From contig JACOSO010000096.1 of the NCBI GenBank assembly GCA_016178785.1, forward strand, positions 248,001-312,000: a DNA stretch of 64,000 nt. Direction: 5' to 3'. The position numbers were made by a program, and so were the translations under genes. This DNA is from Bacteroidota bacterium (GTDB lineage: Bacteria; Bacteroidota; Bacteroidia; Cytophagales; Cyclobacteriaceae). Of this stretch, positions 1-8,773 are shown one piece after another. Positions within the stretch are counted from its first letter, which is position 1, and each line of letters starts with the position of its first letter. The notes under the pieces were generated by a model. It did no database searches, was not told the DNA's origin, and was given only the letters and a program-made list of their open reading frames with translations.

Positions 1-386
1 ACAACCCGGTTCATTTTTTAAGCGAGATTCGTCAAAAGTACGATAACTCCATTAGCAAAATGATCATTACCGTACCCAATGTGCTAATGCAGAAAAATGT
101 CCGGGCAATGCGGAAATCATCCGAAGTAATTAATTCTGATCACCGATACTGGTTTACGCCCTATACGCTTGCGAAAGTTATTTTACAGGCCGGGTTAGAA
201 TTAGATGAGATCTTGTTCGCAAATCGTGTTCCGCTAACTGCTCCGGAACTTATTCGAAAGAAAATTATAACCCTGGCTGGAGGTCAGGCAAGATACCCTT
301 TCACATATGCTTCTTCCATTGTAGCAATTGCCTCACTTAGAAACCCTAATGGACTTAAATTCCAATCAGAGGACAACACCAAATAA
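1..386 (+). CDS. Class I SAM-dependent methyltransferase, C-terminal part
   Basis: The reading frame is open to the left edge of the window (it reads NPVHFLSEIRQKYDNS before the first internal Met at 60), so this is the 3' end of a longer gene. The visible part (about 128 residues) looks like the last strands of a class I methyltransferase, with a conserved ITVPN strand and an NSDHRYWFTPYTL segment typical of small-molecule methyltransferases near polysaccharide genes. The SAM-binding motifs lie outside the window, so substrate and exact family cannot be judged. It converges with the flippase gene on the other strand, about 70 bp away. Confidence 0.6.
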   Translation, partial: NPVHFLSEIRQKYDNSISKMIITVPNVLMQKNVRAMRKSSEVINSDHRYWFTPYTLAKVILQAGLELDEILFANRVPLTAPELIRKKIITLAGGQARYPFTYASSIVAIASLRNPNGLKFQSEDNTK

Positions 387-457
387 TTGCAGTGCGACTA
401 CATAAAAAACCATGAATCAACGTCTAAGCGTTCGTAAAATCAATTCTGACTACATTT

Positions 458-1912
458 TCACTTTATTAATTTCGACAGTTGAAAAACTTTTACTTCATTT
501 CGGTAACCCCATGCTAACACGGTTATTCCGAAAATGATATACGCTCCATGAGTCAATAATGAATTTTGAATTCCGAATAAAGGTTCTGCAACTGTTACTA
601 AAGAGGCCATCAGCAAAGGAGCGACAAAGGTCTTGAAAATATTTACTTTAAAGGAAAATTTCCGTCTTATGCCAAAGTACAGTACCGCCACCTCCACAAA
701 ATAACTGATCCAGGTAGAAATAATTACTCCCATTATTCCATAGTTCGGAATAAGAAGCAGCATCCCTCCCAGCTTAACCCCAAATATCAATAAATAGAAA
801 AGTGGTAAAGGCTTTTGATACTTGATTGCTGCATAGGGCATGACCGCGTAAAACCTAATGGAACGAAGCAAATAGGTTACCGCTAAAAAAGGGATCCACT
901 GAATCGAGGCTAAATATCCCACCTTGTCAAATTGAGTGACAAACCATTCAATGACTACAGGAAATAAAAATATGCAAAAACCTACGAGTAAAATTGTAAT
1001 TGCAGTTAGTCCGTTGTAATACCGATTGATCTCGATGGTTGTTTTCTTTTCTGTTTGTAAAGCTACCATCCCAAGCACTTTTGGAAAAAAAGAATTATAT
1101 AAACCCGCCAAAGCAAATTCAATGGCTAGCAGGCACTTCGATGCAAAATCGTAAATACCTATCTGGGCTATTGGCATGTACAATGTCATTAAGACCTTGT
1201 CGTAATATCCATTGAACCATTGAATAATTTGGTAGCCAAATGAAGGGTGATTGAAGCTTAACGTGCTTTTGAGCAGCCCGAAATTGAAGCGAAAGCCAAA
1301 CTGTCTGTAAATGCCAATCAGCACAATCAATCCCGTAAAGGCAACAGCAACGAATCTTCCTACAATGGGGCCAAGCAAATCATTTGGAAAAAAATAAAGC
1401 CCCCCGATAGTGAAGATGGCGATAAGAGTAAATGAGACGAGGTTGAGCCAAAGAAACGAAGAAGCTTTCTCTTGCGTCTGTAATAGGCTGCTGTTGATTT
1501 TAAAAAACCCCTGAAATATTCCAGTCGCAACAGAAATCAAACCATAAGGAAAAAATAAAATTTTTATTTCCGGAAATACCTGTTCAAAGATCCAACCTCC
1601 AAAAATCAAAAAAATGATCGCAATGACTAAACTAATGATCAAGACAAAAATAAATATCGAACTGACAAACAAATTGAGTTTTGCCTTGTCATTTTTGAAA
1701 TCGTGAAAGTACACATAGATTGAACCATCAAAACTATAGGAAATCAAGATCTGAATCAGTAGCGCAAAGCCCATGTACAGCGCCAGTGCTCCATAAACAT
1801 CTGCGGACAAGTACTTGATATAAAATGGAAGTAAAATAATGGCACTGGCCAGAGGTAACGAGCCTGCGATAGTATAGATAACAGAGTTGCGAATAAATTT
1901 TTTAGAGATCAA
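458..1912 (-). CDS. Polysaccharide flippase (Wzx/MATE-like)
   Basis: A 484-residue integral membrane protein with about 12-14 hydrophobic segments spread over its whole length and an N-terminal SVIYTIAGSLPLASAIILLPFYIKY-type opening, the usual pattern of oligosaccharide flippases of the MVF/MATE superfamily. Such proteins move lipid-linked sugar units across the inner membrane. It follows the glycosyltransferase by 4 bp and is the last gene of the minus-strand operon starting at nrnA. The start is a TTG codon at 1912; no in-frame ATG lies near it. The transported glycan cannot be told from sequence. Confidence 0.8.
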   Translation of the reverse strand: MISKKFIRNSVIYTIAGSLPLASAIILLPFYIKYLSADVYGALALYMGFALLIQILISYSFDGSIYVYFHDFKNDKAKLNLFVSSIFIFVLIISLVIAIIFLIFGGWIFEQVFPEIKILFFPYGLISVATGIFQGFFKINSSLLQTQEKASSFLWLNLVSFTLIAIFTIGGLYFFPNDLLGPIVGRFVAVAFTGLIVLIGIYRQFGFRFNFGLLKSTLSFNHPSFGYQIIQWFNGYYDKVLMTLYMPIAQIGIYDFASKCLLAIEFALAGLYNSFFPKVLGMVALQTEKKTTIEINRYYNGLTAITILLVGFCIFLFPVVIEWFVTQFDKVGYLASIQWIPFLAVTYLLRSIRFYAVMPYAAIKYQKPLPLFYLLIFGVKLGGMLLLIPNYGIMGVIISTWISYFVEVAVLYFGIRRKFSFKVNIFKTFVAPLLMASLVTVAEPLFGIQNSLLTHGAYIIFGITVLAWGYRNEVKVFQLSKLIK

Positions 1913-1916
1913 AATT

Positions 1917-3212
1917 TCAGGTTTTTACTATTCGATTTAATTGATCCGCAACTTGTTTTGCCAATAAGCGGTGAGAATATTTTTGAGATTGATTGGATTT
2001 CAACTGAAGTTCTCCGTTTTCAAATTGCTGATACAATAATTGAATGTATTGTTTGATTGTCTCCACTTCATCACGCGAAAAAACAGGGCCGACTTCAGTT
2101 TCTAACACAATTCGGGCAGCATCACCGTCTTTTGACCCCGTGAAAAGTATGGGGCGGTGGGCCGCAAGGTATTCAAATAGCTTTCCGGTCACAATAAATT
2201 TATTCTCTTCATAAACACATAAAAGCAAAATGGCAGCGCTCTTCATCTGACGGATGGCTTCATCATGTGGTTGAAAAGGGACAACGGTTAAAAATTGTTC
2301 AAGGTTGTGCGTCTTGATAGATTCTATAACTGAGGGCGCAACACGACCTGTTAATTTGAGCTTCAATTTATCGATTACAGGATGGTTTTCGTTCTTGAGT
2401 TCTTCCAGAGCTTTCCATAGGCCAGTTGGGTTGATTCGCGCAAAGAAAGAGCCGATATGAAGAATGGAAAAATCTTTATCGAGCTCTGTTTTTTCCTTTA
2501 AGAAATCGGATTCATCAAAGCCATTGGTGATTACATTTACTTCGCGCCCGCGTTTCATCTCAAATTCAGTTTTCATTCCTTGGCCTACCACAGTTATAGT
2601 GTCAGCAGAAATTAAAACCTCTTTTTCCAATCGATGATGCTTGCGGTCCGCCCATTGGGTAAGCAAAAGTTCGCGATAATAATCCATGGTAGTCCAAGGA
2701 TCACGAAAATCAGCAAGCCAAGGAAGTTTATTTTTTTTCTTCAAACCAAGTGCAATCAAATGTGCACTATGTGGTGGGCCGGTGGAGACAATAGCATCGA
2801 CTTTATTTTTCATTAAATATTCATCCAAAAATTTTATCGAAGGTTTAATCCAAAACTTTCGGGCATCAGGAATGAAAAAATTACTTCGCACCCAATTCGA
2901 AATTCTACCCATCAGCGATGCGCCTTCGCCTGGCTTGATCTCATCGGGGTTGAGATCGGACTTCTTTTTTCTTGAAAATAGTTGATACAGTTTATATGGT
3001 TCCCAGATCGGCTGTTTGATTACCGTTAAATCTTCAGAAACATCTTTCATCATGGAATCGTCTGTGAGTTGGTAATGACCATTGCTTACCGTGTAAACAA
3101 TGGGTTGCCAACCATACTCGGTCAAGTATTTGCAAAACTTGACCCAACGTTGAACAGCAATGCCTCCGGCAGGGGGCCAATAATAGGTGATAATCAAAAC
3201 TTTCTTAGGCAT
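1917..3212 (-). CDS. Glycosyltransferase (GT-B fold, family 4-like)
   Basis: A 431-residue predicted glycosyltransferase. The N-terminus carries the YYWPPAGGIAVQRW glycine-rich loop common in Bacteroidota GT-B enzymes, and the C-terminal half has the nucleotide-sugar site region GKLFEYLAAHRPIL. I chose the ATG at 3212 (MPKKVLI) over a TTG three codons upstream. It sits 10 bp downstream of udk and 4 bp upstream of the flippase, so it probably adds a sugar to a cell-surface polysaccharide or glycolipid. Donor and acceptor are unknown. Confidence 0.8.
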   Translation of the reverse strand: MPKKVLIITYYWPPAGGIAVQRWVKFCKYLTEYGWQPIVYTVSNGHYQLTDDSMMKDVSEDLTVIKQPIWEPYKLYQLFSRKKKSDLNPDEIKPGEGASLMGRISNWVRSNFFIPDARKFWIKPSIKFLDEYLMKNKVDAIVSTGPPHSAHLIALGLKKKNKLPWLADFRDPWTTMDYYRELLLTQWADRKHHRLEKEVLISADTITVVGQGMKTEFEMKRGREVNVITNGFDESDFLKEKTELDKDFSILHIGSFFARINPTGLWKALEELKNENHPVIDKLKLKLTGRVAPSVIESIKTHNLEQFLTVVPFQPHDEAIRQMKSAAILLLCVYEENKFIVTGKLFEYLAAHRPILFTGSKDGDAARIVLETEVGPVFSRDEVETIKQYIQLLYQQFENGELQLKSNQSQKYSHRLLAKQVADQLNRIVKT

Positions 3213-3222
3213 GAAATGCAAA

Positions 3223-3837
3223 TCAACGCAATTTTGCAGACAGGTAACTCGTCAACACTTCAAGTGCTTTATCAAAATTACTATTGTTGGGAATGACCAG
3301 ATCAGAATAATGTTTGAGAGGCTCTATCTGAGATTCATAGATCGGCATCACGTGATATTGATAACGGTAGAGCACATCATCAATATCATAGCCGCGTTCC
3401 ACTTGATCGCGTTTGATGCGCCTGCCCAACTTCACATGATCTTTCGCTTCAATAAAAATTTTAAGATCAAGCTCTTTAGAGATTTCTTCAAAATACTGAA
3501 CGAACAAACCCTCCACTACTAAGATCGGTGCAGCTTTAAATTCCAAGTGCTTTGGGGTGGCCGAGGGATTGTTGAAAGTATATTCTTTCTTGACTACGTC
3601 TTGGCCAGCCTTCAGTTTCAGTAAATCATTCAGAAAAGCTTCGCGATCGATAGATACCGGCAAATCAAAATTTTTAACTCCGTTTTCGTCTATGGGCTGT
3701 TGGTCTCGCGGCTTATAGTAATTGTCTTGAGAGATCAAACACATTTTCTTTTGATCAAAGTGCTTTGAGAGCCCTTGCAGAAAAAAAGTCTTTCCGGATC
3801 CGCTGCCTCCGGTGATGCCAATGGTGAGGGGTTTCAT
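3223..3837 (-). CDS. udk: Uridine kinase
   Basis: A 204-residue P-loop kinase with the Walker A motif GITGGSGSGKT at residues 7-17 and the QDNYYKP segment typical of uridine/cytidine kinases. It phosphorylates uridine or cytidine with a nucleoside triphosphate in pyrimidine salvage, in the cytoplasm. The ATG directly abuts the rdgB stop codon (no spacer), so translational coupling is likely. Length fits the family (about 205-215 residues). Confidence 0.88.
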   Translation of the reverse strand: MKPLTIGITGGSGSGKTFFLQGLSKHFDQKKMCLISQDNYYKPRDQQPIDENGVKNFDLPVSIDREAFLNDLLKLKAGQDVVKKEYTFNNPSATPKHLEFKAAPILVVEGLFVQYFEEISKELDLKIFIEAKDHVKLGRRIKRDQVERGYDIDDVLYRYQYHVMPIYESQIEPLKHYSDLVIPNNSNFDKALEVLTSYLSAKLR

Positions 3838-4419
3838 CTATTCAAACTTCGAATTTATGAACTTAACCAATTTTTCTATGGCCCTGGCACGATGGCTGAT
3901 TTTATTTTTTTCTTCCATTGACATTTGAGCAAGTGTTTTGGAAAATCCATCGGGCATAAAAATTGGGTCATAGCCGAAACCTTCTGTACCTTTTTTCTCA
4001 TAAAGAATTTTTCCAGTCACTTCTCCCTCAAACTGAAAAACCTCTCCATTGAGAAACAATGTGATCACGGTCACGAATCTTGAGTTACGGTTGAATATCC
4101 CTTCCAAATTTTTCAGAAGAACCTTGATATTGTCATAGTGACTTCGCTGAGGGCCAGCATAAATGGCCGAATCAACTCCTGGGGCTCCATTGAGAGAATC
4201 TACCTCAAGACCTGAATCATCGGCAAAACAATTAATGCCATAGTTTTTAAAAACGAATTCTGCTTTTTGCCTTGAATTTCCGGCTATCGTTCCCGTGGTT
4301 TCTGCCAACTCTTCATTGCAACCAATCTCTTTCAAACTTACAATGGAAATTTTACCACCGATGATTGCCCTTACTTCGTCAAGTTTGTGCTGATTGTTCG
4401 TGGCAAAACAGAGTTCCAT
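3838..4419 (-). CDS. rdgB: XTP/dITP pyrophosphatase (RdgB/HAM1)
   Basis: A 193-residue member of the Ham1/RdgB family, which hydrolyses ITP, dITP and XTP to monophosphates and so keeps deaminated purines out of DNA and RNA. Family motifs visible: FATNNQHKLDEV at the N-terminus, DDSGLEVDSLNGAPGVDSA in the middle and GFGYDPIF followed by SHRARA near the C-terminus. Its start codon shares one base with the stop of the upstream FKBP gene (TAATG). Family-typical length. Confidence 0.92.
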   Translation of the reverse strand: MELCFATNNQHKLDEVRAIIGGKISIVSLKEIGCNEELAETTGTIAGNSRQKAEFVFKNYGINCFADDSGLEVDSLNGAPGVDSAIYAGPQRSHYDNIKVLLKNLEGIFNRNSRFVTVITLFLNGEVFQFEGEVTGKILYEKKGTEGFGYDPIFMPDGFSKTLAQMSMEEKNKISHRARAIEKLVKFINSKFE

Positions 4420-5288
4420 TAATAAACCTTATTCAGTTTTATTTGATAGACTATATTTGAGTTACCCACAGTCTGCCGGGGAGCAAACTCACTTCCGTAA
4501 CCATAACCCGAAGGAACATAAATGGTAACATTGGTGCCTACCGTGATTTTCGGCATGATCAGCTTCCAAGCGGTAATCTGATCTTTCAGTACAAGCGTAG
4601 TGTCGGCTACCTTCGCGAAAAAGGTTTTAGAGTTCAATACTTTTCCGGTGTAGGATACATTTATAGACTTGGAAAGCTCGGGAGTGGCACTATTATACAG
4701 TTGATCATATGAGTAACGTATTCCAGAAACATCTCTTCGCAAAGTTATTTTATTGGTCGATAGCGAATCAGATATTAAATTGATGTACGAGTTAATAGCG
4801 GTTGTATCTGATGTGTAGTGGCTACCTTTGACGCTAATCAATGTTATTTCGTACAAAAGATTTGAGTTTGGGGGAATATTATAGTGCAAGGCTTCTCCAA
4901 AGGCAAGTCCGGAAGGAATGTACAATTTGCCTTTGCTACCTGTAGGAAATCTTGGCAATGCATTTTGCCAACCCGAAATTACCGAAGACAGCAGAACAGT
5001 TAATCCGGAAGAGCTATCTACTTGAGCCATTGAAGGAATCAATTTCGCTCTATAGGAAATTCTTATCGAATCAGTAAGAACGGGGTATATCCCGAAACCT
5101 TCAGTATCAAAAGAGTACCAAACGCCCTGCGGAGTTTTAGTTGCGGGAAGATTATTGTCCTTAAGGAATTGGCTAATTGAAGTCGTGTCGTTTTTAAATT
5201 GGACTTTGGGATTTACCACATCATTCGTTAGACAAGATGCGAGAGCTCCAATCATCAACACAAAAAAACCAAGTGATTTTTTTTTCAT
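4419..5288 (-). CDS. FKBP-type peptidyl-prolyl isomerase lipoprotein, two-domain (paralog 1)
   Basis: A 289-residue predicted lipoprotein: signal peptide with lipobox GALASC (Cys19). It carries two FKBP-like modules (about 50-155 and 175-289), each preceded by a short helical lead (FLKDNNLPATKTPQGVWYS type). The first module keeps the VISGWQNALPRFPTGSKG and YIPSGLAFG segments, but the usual FD pair of the FKBP active site is replaced (QVDSSSG). It may therefore bind substrates or act as a chaperone rather than catalyse. Likely anchored in the outer or inner membrane facing the periplasm. It is the third of three adjacent FKBP lipoprotein genes. Confidence 0.78.
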   Translation of the reverse strand: MKKKSLGFFVLMIGALASCLTNDVVNPKVQFKNDTTSISQFLKDNNLPATKTPQGVWYSFDTEGFGIYPVLTDSIRISYRAKLIPSMAQVDSSSGLTVLLSSVISGWQNALPRFPTGSKGKLYIPSGLAFGEALHYNIPPNSNLLYEITLISVKGSHYTSDTTAINSYINLISDSLSTNKITLRRDVSGIRYSYDQLYNSATPELSKSINVSYTGKVLNSKTFFAKVADTTLVLKDQITAWKLIMPKITVGTNVTIYVPSGYGYGSEFAPRQTVGNSNIVYQIKLNKVY

Positions 5289-5320
5289 AAAACATTATGT
5301 GATGATAGGAGCTTCGCGCT

Positions 5321-6172
5321 TCAATGATGGATGACTTCTTTCAATTGAATGGTATAAATAAGATTGGAAAAAGATGGGTCAGTATTGGCTGTGCCGGGTA
5401 CCATACTTAAACTCGATGGCACATACAATGAAAGTTTGCTTCCTTCAGGCACTAGCGGCAGGGCCACCTGCCAACATAACACCACATCTGAGAGTCGAAA
5501 CCTTGTCGGACTGGTCGATTGGTCTACTACCTTGCCTGTTGACATGTCTTTAGTCACATAAGTAACTGTTATCAAATCGGTCAATTTCGGCATTGGCCCA
5601 CTGCCAAGGCTGTCGATCGTGTAGCGCAGTCCGCTGACATCTGTTTGTGCATTGATCGAATGGTCCTTCAAATACTTATTCACCGTGACGGTATCCGTTT
5701 TCAACCGGCTGTCTTTTACATTGGTCAGTTTAAAATCAAAGATCAAATTAGAGTTGGCAGGAACATTTCCGTATGGCACATTTTGGTATCCGTAATAGGA
5801 TGGAATAAAAATTCTGCCCTTACTGCCTTTTTGAAAGTAAGGCATTGCTATTCGAAGACCAAAGATAAGCTGCGGCAAAATGAAATTTACAGGAGTTCCT
5901 GCTTGATCAACAGTACTTTCATTAGCCATTAATTTCATTTTGTATGAAACTAACATGCTGTCGCTAAACGTGGGTCGTATTCCTGCTGCTGCAGAATCAA
6001 TTATGAACCAAATGCCTTGCGATAATTTGGTAGCTGCGATGCCATTCTTATTCAAATACGATCTTATGGCCGTTGTGTCGTTCACATACTGTCCTGTAAA
6101 ATCAAATGAAGGAGGTGTGGACAATGAACAGGCACCGACAATAAATGCCAATAAAAGAATAGACGCTCTCAT
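5321..6172 (-). CDS. FKBP-type peptidyl-prolyl isomerase lipoprotein, two-domain (paralog 2)
   Basis: A 283-residue lipoprotein with lipobox IVGAC (Cys15) and the same architecture as its downstream neighbour: two FKBP-like modules (about 40-155 and 165-283). The modules keep the GSKGRIFIPSYYGY and GSKLSLYVPSSL strands but lack several canonical catalytic residues, including the FD pair (TVDQAGTP). Its ATG shares one base with the stop of the upstream FKBP gene (TAATG). The pair probably arose by gene duplication. The role is presumably periplasmic folding of exported proteins. Confidence 0.75.
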   Translation of the reverse strand: MRASILLLAFIVGACSLSTPPSFDFTGQYVNDTTAIRSYLNKNGIAATKLSQGIWFIIDSAAAGIRPTFSDSMLVSYKMKLMANESTVDQAGTPVNFILPQLIFGLRIAMPYFQKGSKGRIFIPSYYGYQNVPYGNVPANSNLIFDFKLTNVKDSRLKTDTVTVNKYLKDHSINAQTDVSGLRYTIDSLGSGPMPKLTDLITVTYVTKDMSTGKVVDQSTSPTRFRLSDVVLCWQVALPLVPEGSKLSLYVPSSLSMVPGTANTDPSFSNLIYTIQLKEVIHH

Positions 6173-7092
6173 TATTTTATATCGACTATCTCCATATCAA
6201 AAGCGAGAATAGAATTCTCAACAATATCTTCACTCCGTTTTTGATTTCCATAAGCAAGACTGGAAGGGATATAGACGGTCATTTTAGAGCCTTTGTTCAT
6301 CAGTTTCAATGCCAAATGCCACCCCTGAATAACCTGGCTTTGTCCAACGACCACATCATAAGGTGTGTAAGGCCGTCCGGGTTGATAAAGATTTTTTTCT
6401 TTCGCGACTGATTCCAAGCTGGTATCAAAGTACTTTCCATTAAGCAAATAACCTGCGTAGTTTACTTTTACTGTTTGTCCATCCGTGGCATTGTTACCTA
6501 ATCCGGATCTGGTGATCACATAACGAAGGCCCGAACTTGTTTTCTTCGCAACAATATTTTTCGCTTTCAAATAATTATCAATGGCAACCGTGTCTTTAGC
6601 CAACTGGTCCTTTTGCTGGTTTAGCATTTTCTCATTTTGCTTTGCCACCAACTCGTCTCTGTATTTTACAAACTGAACGCTGTCAAGCACATCGGCAAGG
6701 CCAACGTGAAATGTGAAAAACGATGTGGAGTCAACATTGGGAGGAACGGCCTGCCGAAACGATTTTTTGAAAATATCTTTGGCTGAAACTTTAAACACAG
6801 TACTGTCGCCCTTGGTGAGCATGCCAATTACTTCCAGCACGTTATCGCCAGGTCGCTGAATGGCTTGCTTCATGGTAATCCATGGGTAAGGATTCTTGCG
6901 GGTATCGTTCCAGATGGAATCTTTCCCGTCTTTAAACATGAAATTCAAAATCAGAAACTTCTTGGCATCAACCTCTTTGCCATCACCCTTTTTGATCATG
7001 GTGAATTTCTGGCCGGATACGGTCTCGCGATCATTGTTACATCCAGCTAACAATACTAATGCCACTAGGAAAACAAGAATTGAATTTTTCAT
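6172..7092 (-). CDS. FKBP-type peptidyl-prolyl isomerase lipoprotein (GldI-like)
   Basis: A 306-residue lipoprotein with lipobox LLAGC (Cys18). The C-terminal domain (about 195-306) is a canonical FKBP: VNYAGYLLNGKYFDTS holds the conserved Tyr and Phe-Asp, VVVGQSQVIQGWHLAL the central Val-Ile-x-Gly-Trp, and SSLAYG the distal Tyr. It should therefore be an active peptidyl-prolyl isomerase. The N-terminal 190 residues are a separate, degenerate FKBP-like region plus a coiled Lys/Gln-rich stretch. It resembles the GldI-type lipoproteins of gliding Bacteroidota, but identity with GldI is only suggested. It follows nrnA by 22 bp. Confidence 0.8.
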   Translation of the reverse strand: MKNSILVFLVALVLLAGCNNDRETVSGQKFTMIKKGDGKEVDAKKFLILNFMFKDGKDSIWNDTRKNPYPWITMKQAIQRPGDNVLEVIGMLTKGDSTVFKVSAKDIFKKSFRQAVPPNVDSTSFFTFHVGLADVLDSVQFVKYRDELVAKQNEKMLNQQKDQLAKDTVAIDNYLKAKNIVAKKTSSGLRYVITRSGLGNNATDGQTVKVNYAGYLLNGKYFDTSLESVAKEKNLYQPGRPYTPYDVVVGQSQVIQGWHLALKLMNKGSKMTVYIPSSLAYGNQKRSEDIVENSILAFDMEIVDIK

Positions 7093-7114
7093 TGATAAAA
7101 TTTAAGAATTGGAA

Positions 7115-8134
7115 TTAAGGATTTAAACTTTCTTTGTATTCAGGTAAGAGATCGAGGAATTTTTTAAGGGTTTGTTCAAGCGTTTGCTTCGATGATCCAC
7201 CTGCAGCGTTTTTGTGGCCACCGCCTTCAAAATGTTTCCGCGCAAAGTCATTCACCGAAAAATCGCCCAAAGATCGAAAAGAAATTTTGATTTCCTCACC
7301 CCTATCGTACATCAAAACCGCCAGTTGTACATCTTTTACCGACAAACCGTAGTTTACAAGCCCTTCAGTATCCCCTGTCTGGGCATCGAGCTTCTTCAGT
7401 TCGTCTTGAGAAAGGGTGATGTATGCAGTGCGATATTCAGTCAGCACAGTCAATTTTTGGTTCAGCGCAAACCCGATTAGCTTCAATCTCGAGAGCGAAT
7501 TGACATCGTAAATCAATCGGGCAACTTCACTTGGGTTTGCACCCGCAGAAACAAGCTCATTGGCCACCTCAAATTCGCGAGCCGTTGTATTGTTGTGCCT
7601 GAAGCTTCCGGTATCGGTCATCAGTCCGGCATAAAGACAATTGGCGATTGAACTGTCGATCTTTTTTTTCTCACCAAGCTCATCGATCAATTCAAAGACA
7701 AGTTGTGCAGTCGATGCTGATGACACATTCCACTTCTGAAACTCCGCAAAGTTTTCAGGCTCAAGATGATGATCGATCATCACTTTCTTTGCGCTGGCAT
7801 TTTTAACAATATCGGTCAAGTCATTGATGCGACTTAAACTCGAGAAATCCAGGCAGAAAATAATATCGGCTTGATTAAATTCGACCGTGGCTTTCGCCAA
7901 TAGCTCTTTTGATTTTTTTGATAGTGCAATTACGCTTTCCGAGCCGGACATCCAGGAAAGAAAATCGGGAAAATCGCTTGGGGAAACCACGCTAACGGAG
8001 TGCCCTTTTTTCTTTAAAAAACCAGCCAGGCCAAGCGAAGAGCCCAACGCATCGGCATCGGGCTTGAAATGGGTAACGATTGCCACCTTTTTAGGTGAGT
8101 CAAGTAAAGTCTTTAGTGCGGGTAAATTTTTCAT
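7115..8134 (-). CDS. nrnA: DHH-family phosphoesterase (NrnA-like oligoribonuclease/pAp phosphatase)
   Basis: A 339-residue DHH/DHHA1 protein. Motifs in order: THFKPDADALGSS (metal-binding DxD), CLDFSS, the MIDHHLEP signature and a DHHA1 GGGHKNAAGG near the C-terminus. NrnA enzymes degrade short RNA oligomers and dephosphorylate 3'-phosphoadenosine 5'-phosphate. I chose the ATG at 8134 (MKNLPALKT) over a TTG four codons upstream; a TATTTTTG -7 element lies 9 nt upstream of it. It is the first gene of the eight-gene minus-strand operon. Confidence 0.85.
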   Translation of the reverse strand: MKNLPALKTLLDSPKKVAIVTHFKPDADALGSSLGLAGFLKKKGHSVSVVSPSDFPDFLSWMSGSESVIALSKKSKELLAKATVEFNQADIIFCLDFSSLSRINDLTDIVKNASAKKVMIDHHLEPENFAEFQKWNVSSASTAQLVFELIDELGEKKKIDSSIANCLYAGLMTDTGSFRHNNTTAREFEVANELVSAGANPSEVARLIYDVNSLSRLKLIGFALNQKLTVLTEYRTAYITLSQDELKKLDAQTGDTEGLVNYGLSVKDVQLAVLMYDRGEEIKISFRSLGDFSVNDFARKHFEGGGHKNAAGGSSKQTLEQTLKKFLDLLPEYKESLNP

Positions 8135-8143
8135 CAAAGAGGG

Positions 8144-8151
8144 CAAAAATA
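8144..8151 (-). promoter_or_regulatory. Candidate -7 element of the nrnA operon promoter
   Basis: The minus strand reads TATTTTTG, an exact match to the Bacteroidota -7 consensus TAnnTTTG. It lies only 9 nt before the nrnA ATG, so the leader would be a few nucleotides. No good TTTG was found 19 nt further upstream, which lowers confidence. Confidence 0.4.
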
Positions 8152-8161
8152 ACTTTTTGGC

Positions 8162-8209
8162 TCAAGGTTTAACGTTCAATGTTCAAAAAAACTAAACCTT
8201 AAACCTTGA
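8162..8209. repeat. Intergenic inverted repeat between nrnA and ndk
   Basis: TCAAGGTTTAA (8162-8172) and its exact reverse complement TTAAACCTTGA (8199-8209) form an 11-bp stem with a 26-nt loop. The same words recur directly after it (CCTTGAACTTTGAACCTTGAA). The -33 box of the ndk promoter lies just downstream, inside this repeat-like tract. Confidence 0.6.
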
Positions 8210-8211
8210 AC

Positions 8212-8242
8212 TTTGAACCTTGAACCCAATAGCCTACTTTTG
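8212..8242 (+). promoter_or_regulatory. ndk promoter (Bacteroidota housekeeping sigma consensus)
   Basis: TTTG at 8212-8215, a 19-nt spacer, then TACTTTTG at 8235-8242. This is a full match to the TTTG-N19-TAnnTTTG promoter of Bacteroidota. The ndk ATG lies 31 nt after the -7 box, giving a leader of about 25 nt. Confidence 0.72.
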
Positions 8243-8273
8243 CGGCCAAATATTAAAACTTTAACTCTTAATA

Positions 8274-8693
8274 ATGGCTACCAATAGAACTTTTACTATG
8301 CTTAAGCCTGATGCAGTTGGCGCAGGCAATACCGGAGCAATCACTAAAATGATCGAAGAGGCAGGTTTCCGCATCATAGCGATGAAAAAAACCAAGTTGA
8401 GCGAAGAACTGGCTGGCCGATTTTATGAAGTCCATAAAGAGCGCCCATTTTATGGAGAACTTTGTAAATACATGAGCAGTGGAGCGATTGTACCTATGAT
8501 TCTTGAAAAAGAAAACGCAGTGGAAGATTTTCGAAAACTGATTGGAGCTACTGACCCCAAGAAGGCTGCTCCCGGAACGGTTCGCGCATTGTTTGCCAAG
8601 TCGATTGATGCAAATGCAATTCACGGTTCTGACTCAGATACCAATGCCGAAATTGAAGGCAGTTTCTTCTTTTCACAATTTGAACGATTCTGA
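8274..8693 (+). CDS. ndk: Nucleoside diphosphate kinase
   Basis: A 139-residue Ndk, which transfers the gamma-phosphate of ATP to other nucleoside diphosphates through a phospho-histidine. The active-site His is His117 in NAIHGSDS, and the N-terminal [11 protein letters not shown] and the ERPFYGEL segments are family hallmarks. Length is typical. It has its own strong consensus promoter just upstream and is followed by a repeat-like spacer before gcvP. Confidence 0.96.
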   Translation: MATNRTFTMLKPDAVGAGNTGAITKMIEEAGFRIIAMKKTKLSEELAGRFYEVHKERPFYGELCKYMSSGAIVPMILEKENAVEDFRKLIGATDPKKAAPGTVRALFAKSIDANAIHGSDSDTNAEIEGSFFFSQFERF

Positions 8694-8699
8694 ATTAAA

Positions 8700-8749
8700 G
8701 TTAATCGTTATCCGTTATCCGTTAATAGCGATTTCGGCCTACGATTAAC
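8700..8749. repeat. Intergenic inverted repeat after ndk
   Basis: GTTAATCGT (8700-8708) pairs perfectly with ACGATTAAC (8741-8749). In between lie tandem CCGTTAT words and GTTAATAGCGATTTCGG. A related tract (CGTTATTCGTTGATCGTTAATCGCTATTAACGG region) lies before secDF near 13780-13815, so this is a dispersed family. No U-run follows it, so it is not a standard terminator. Confidence 0.55.
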
Positions 8750-8773
8750 TAATAAACATTATTAACGATTCCC

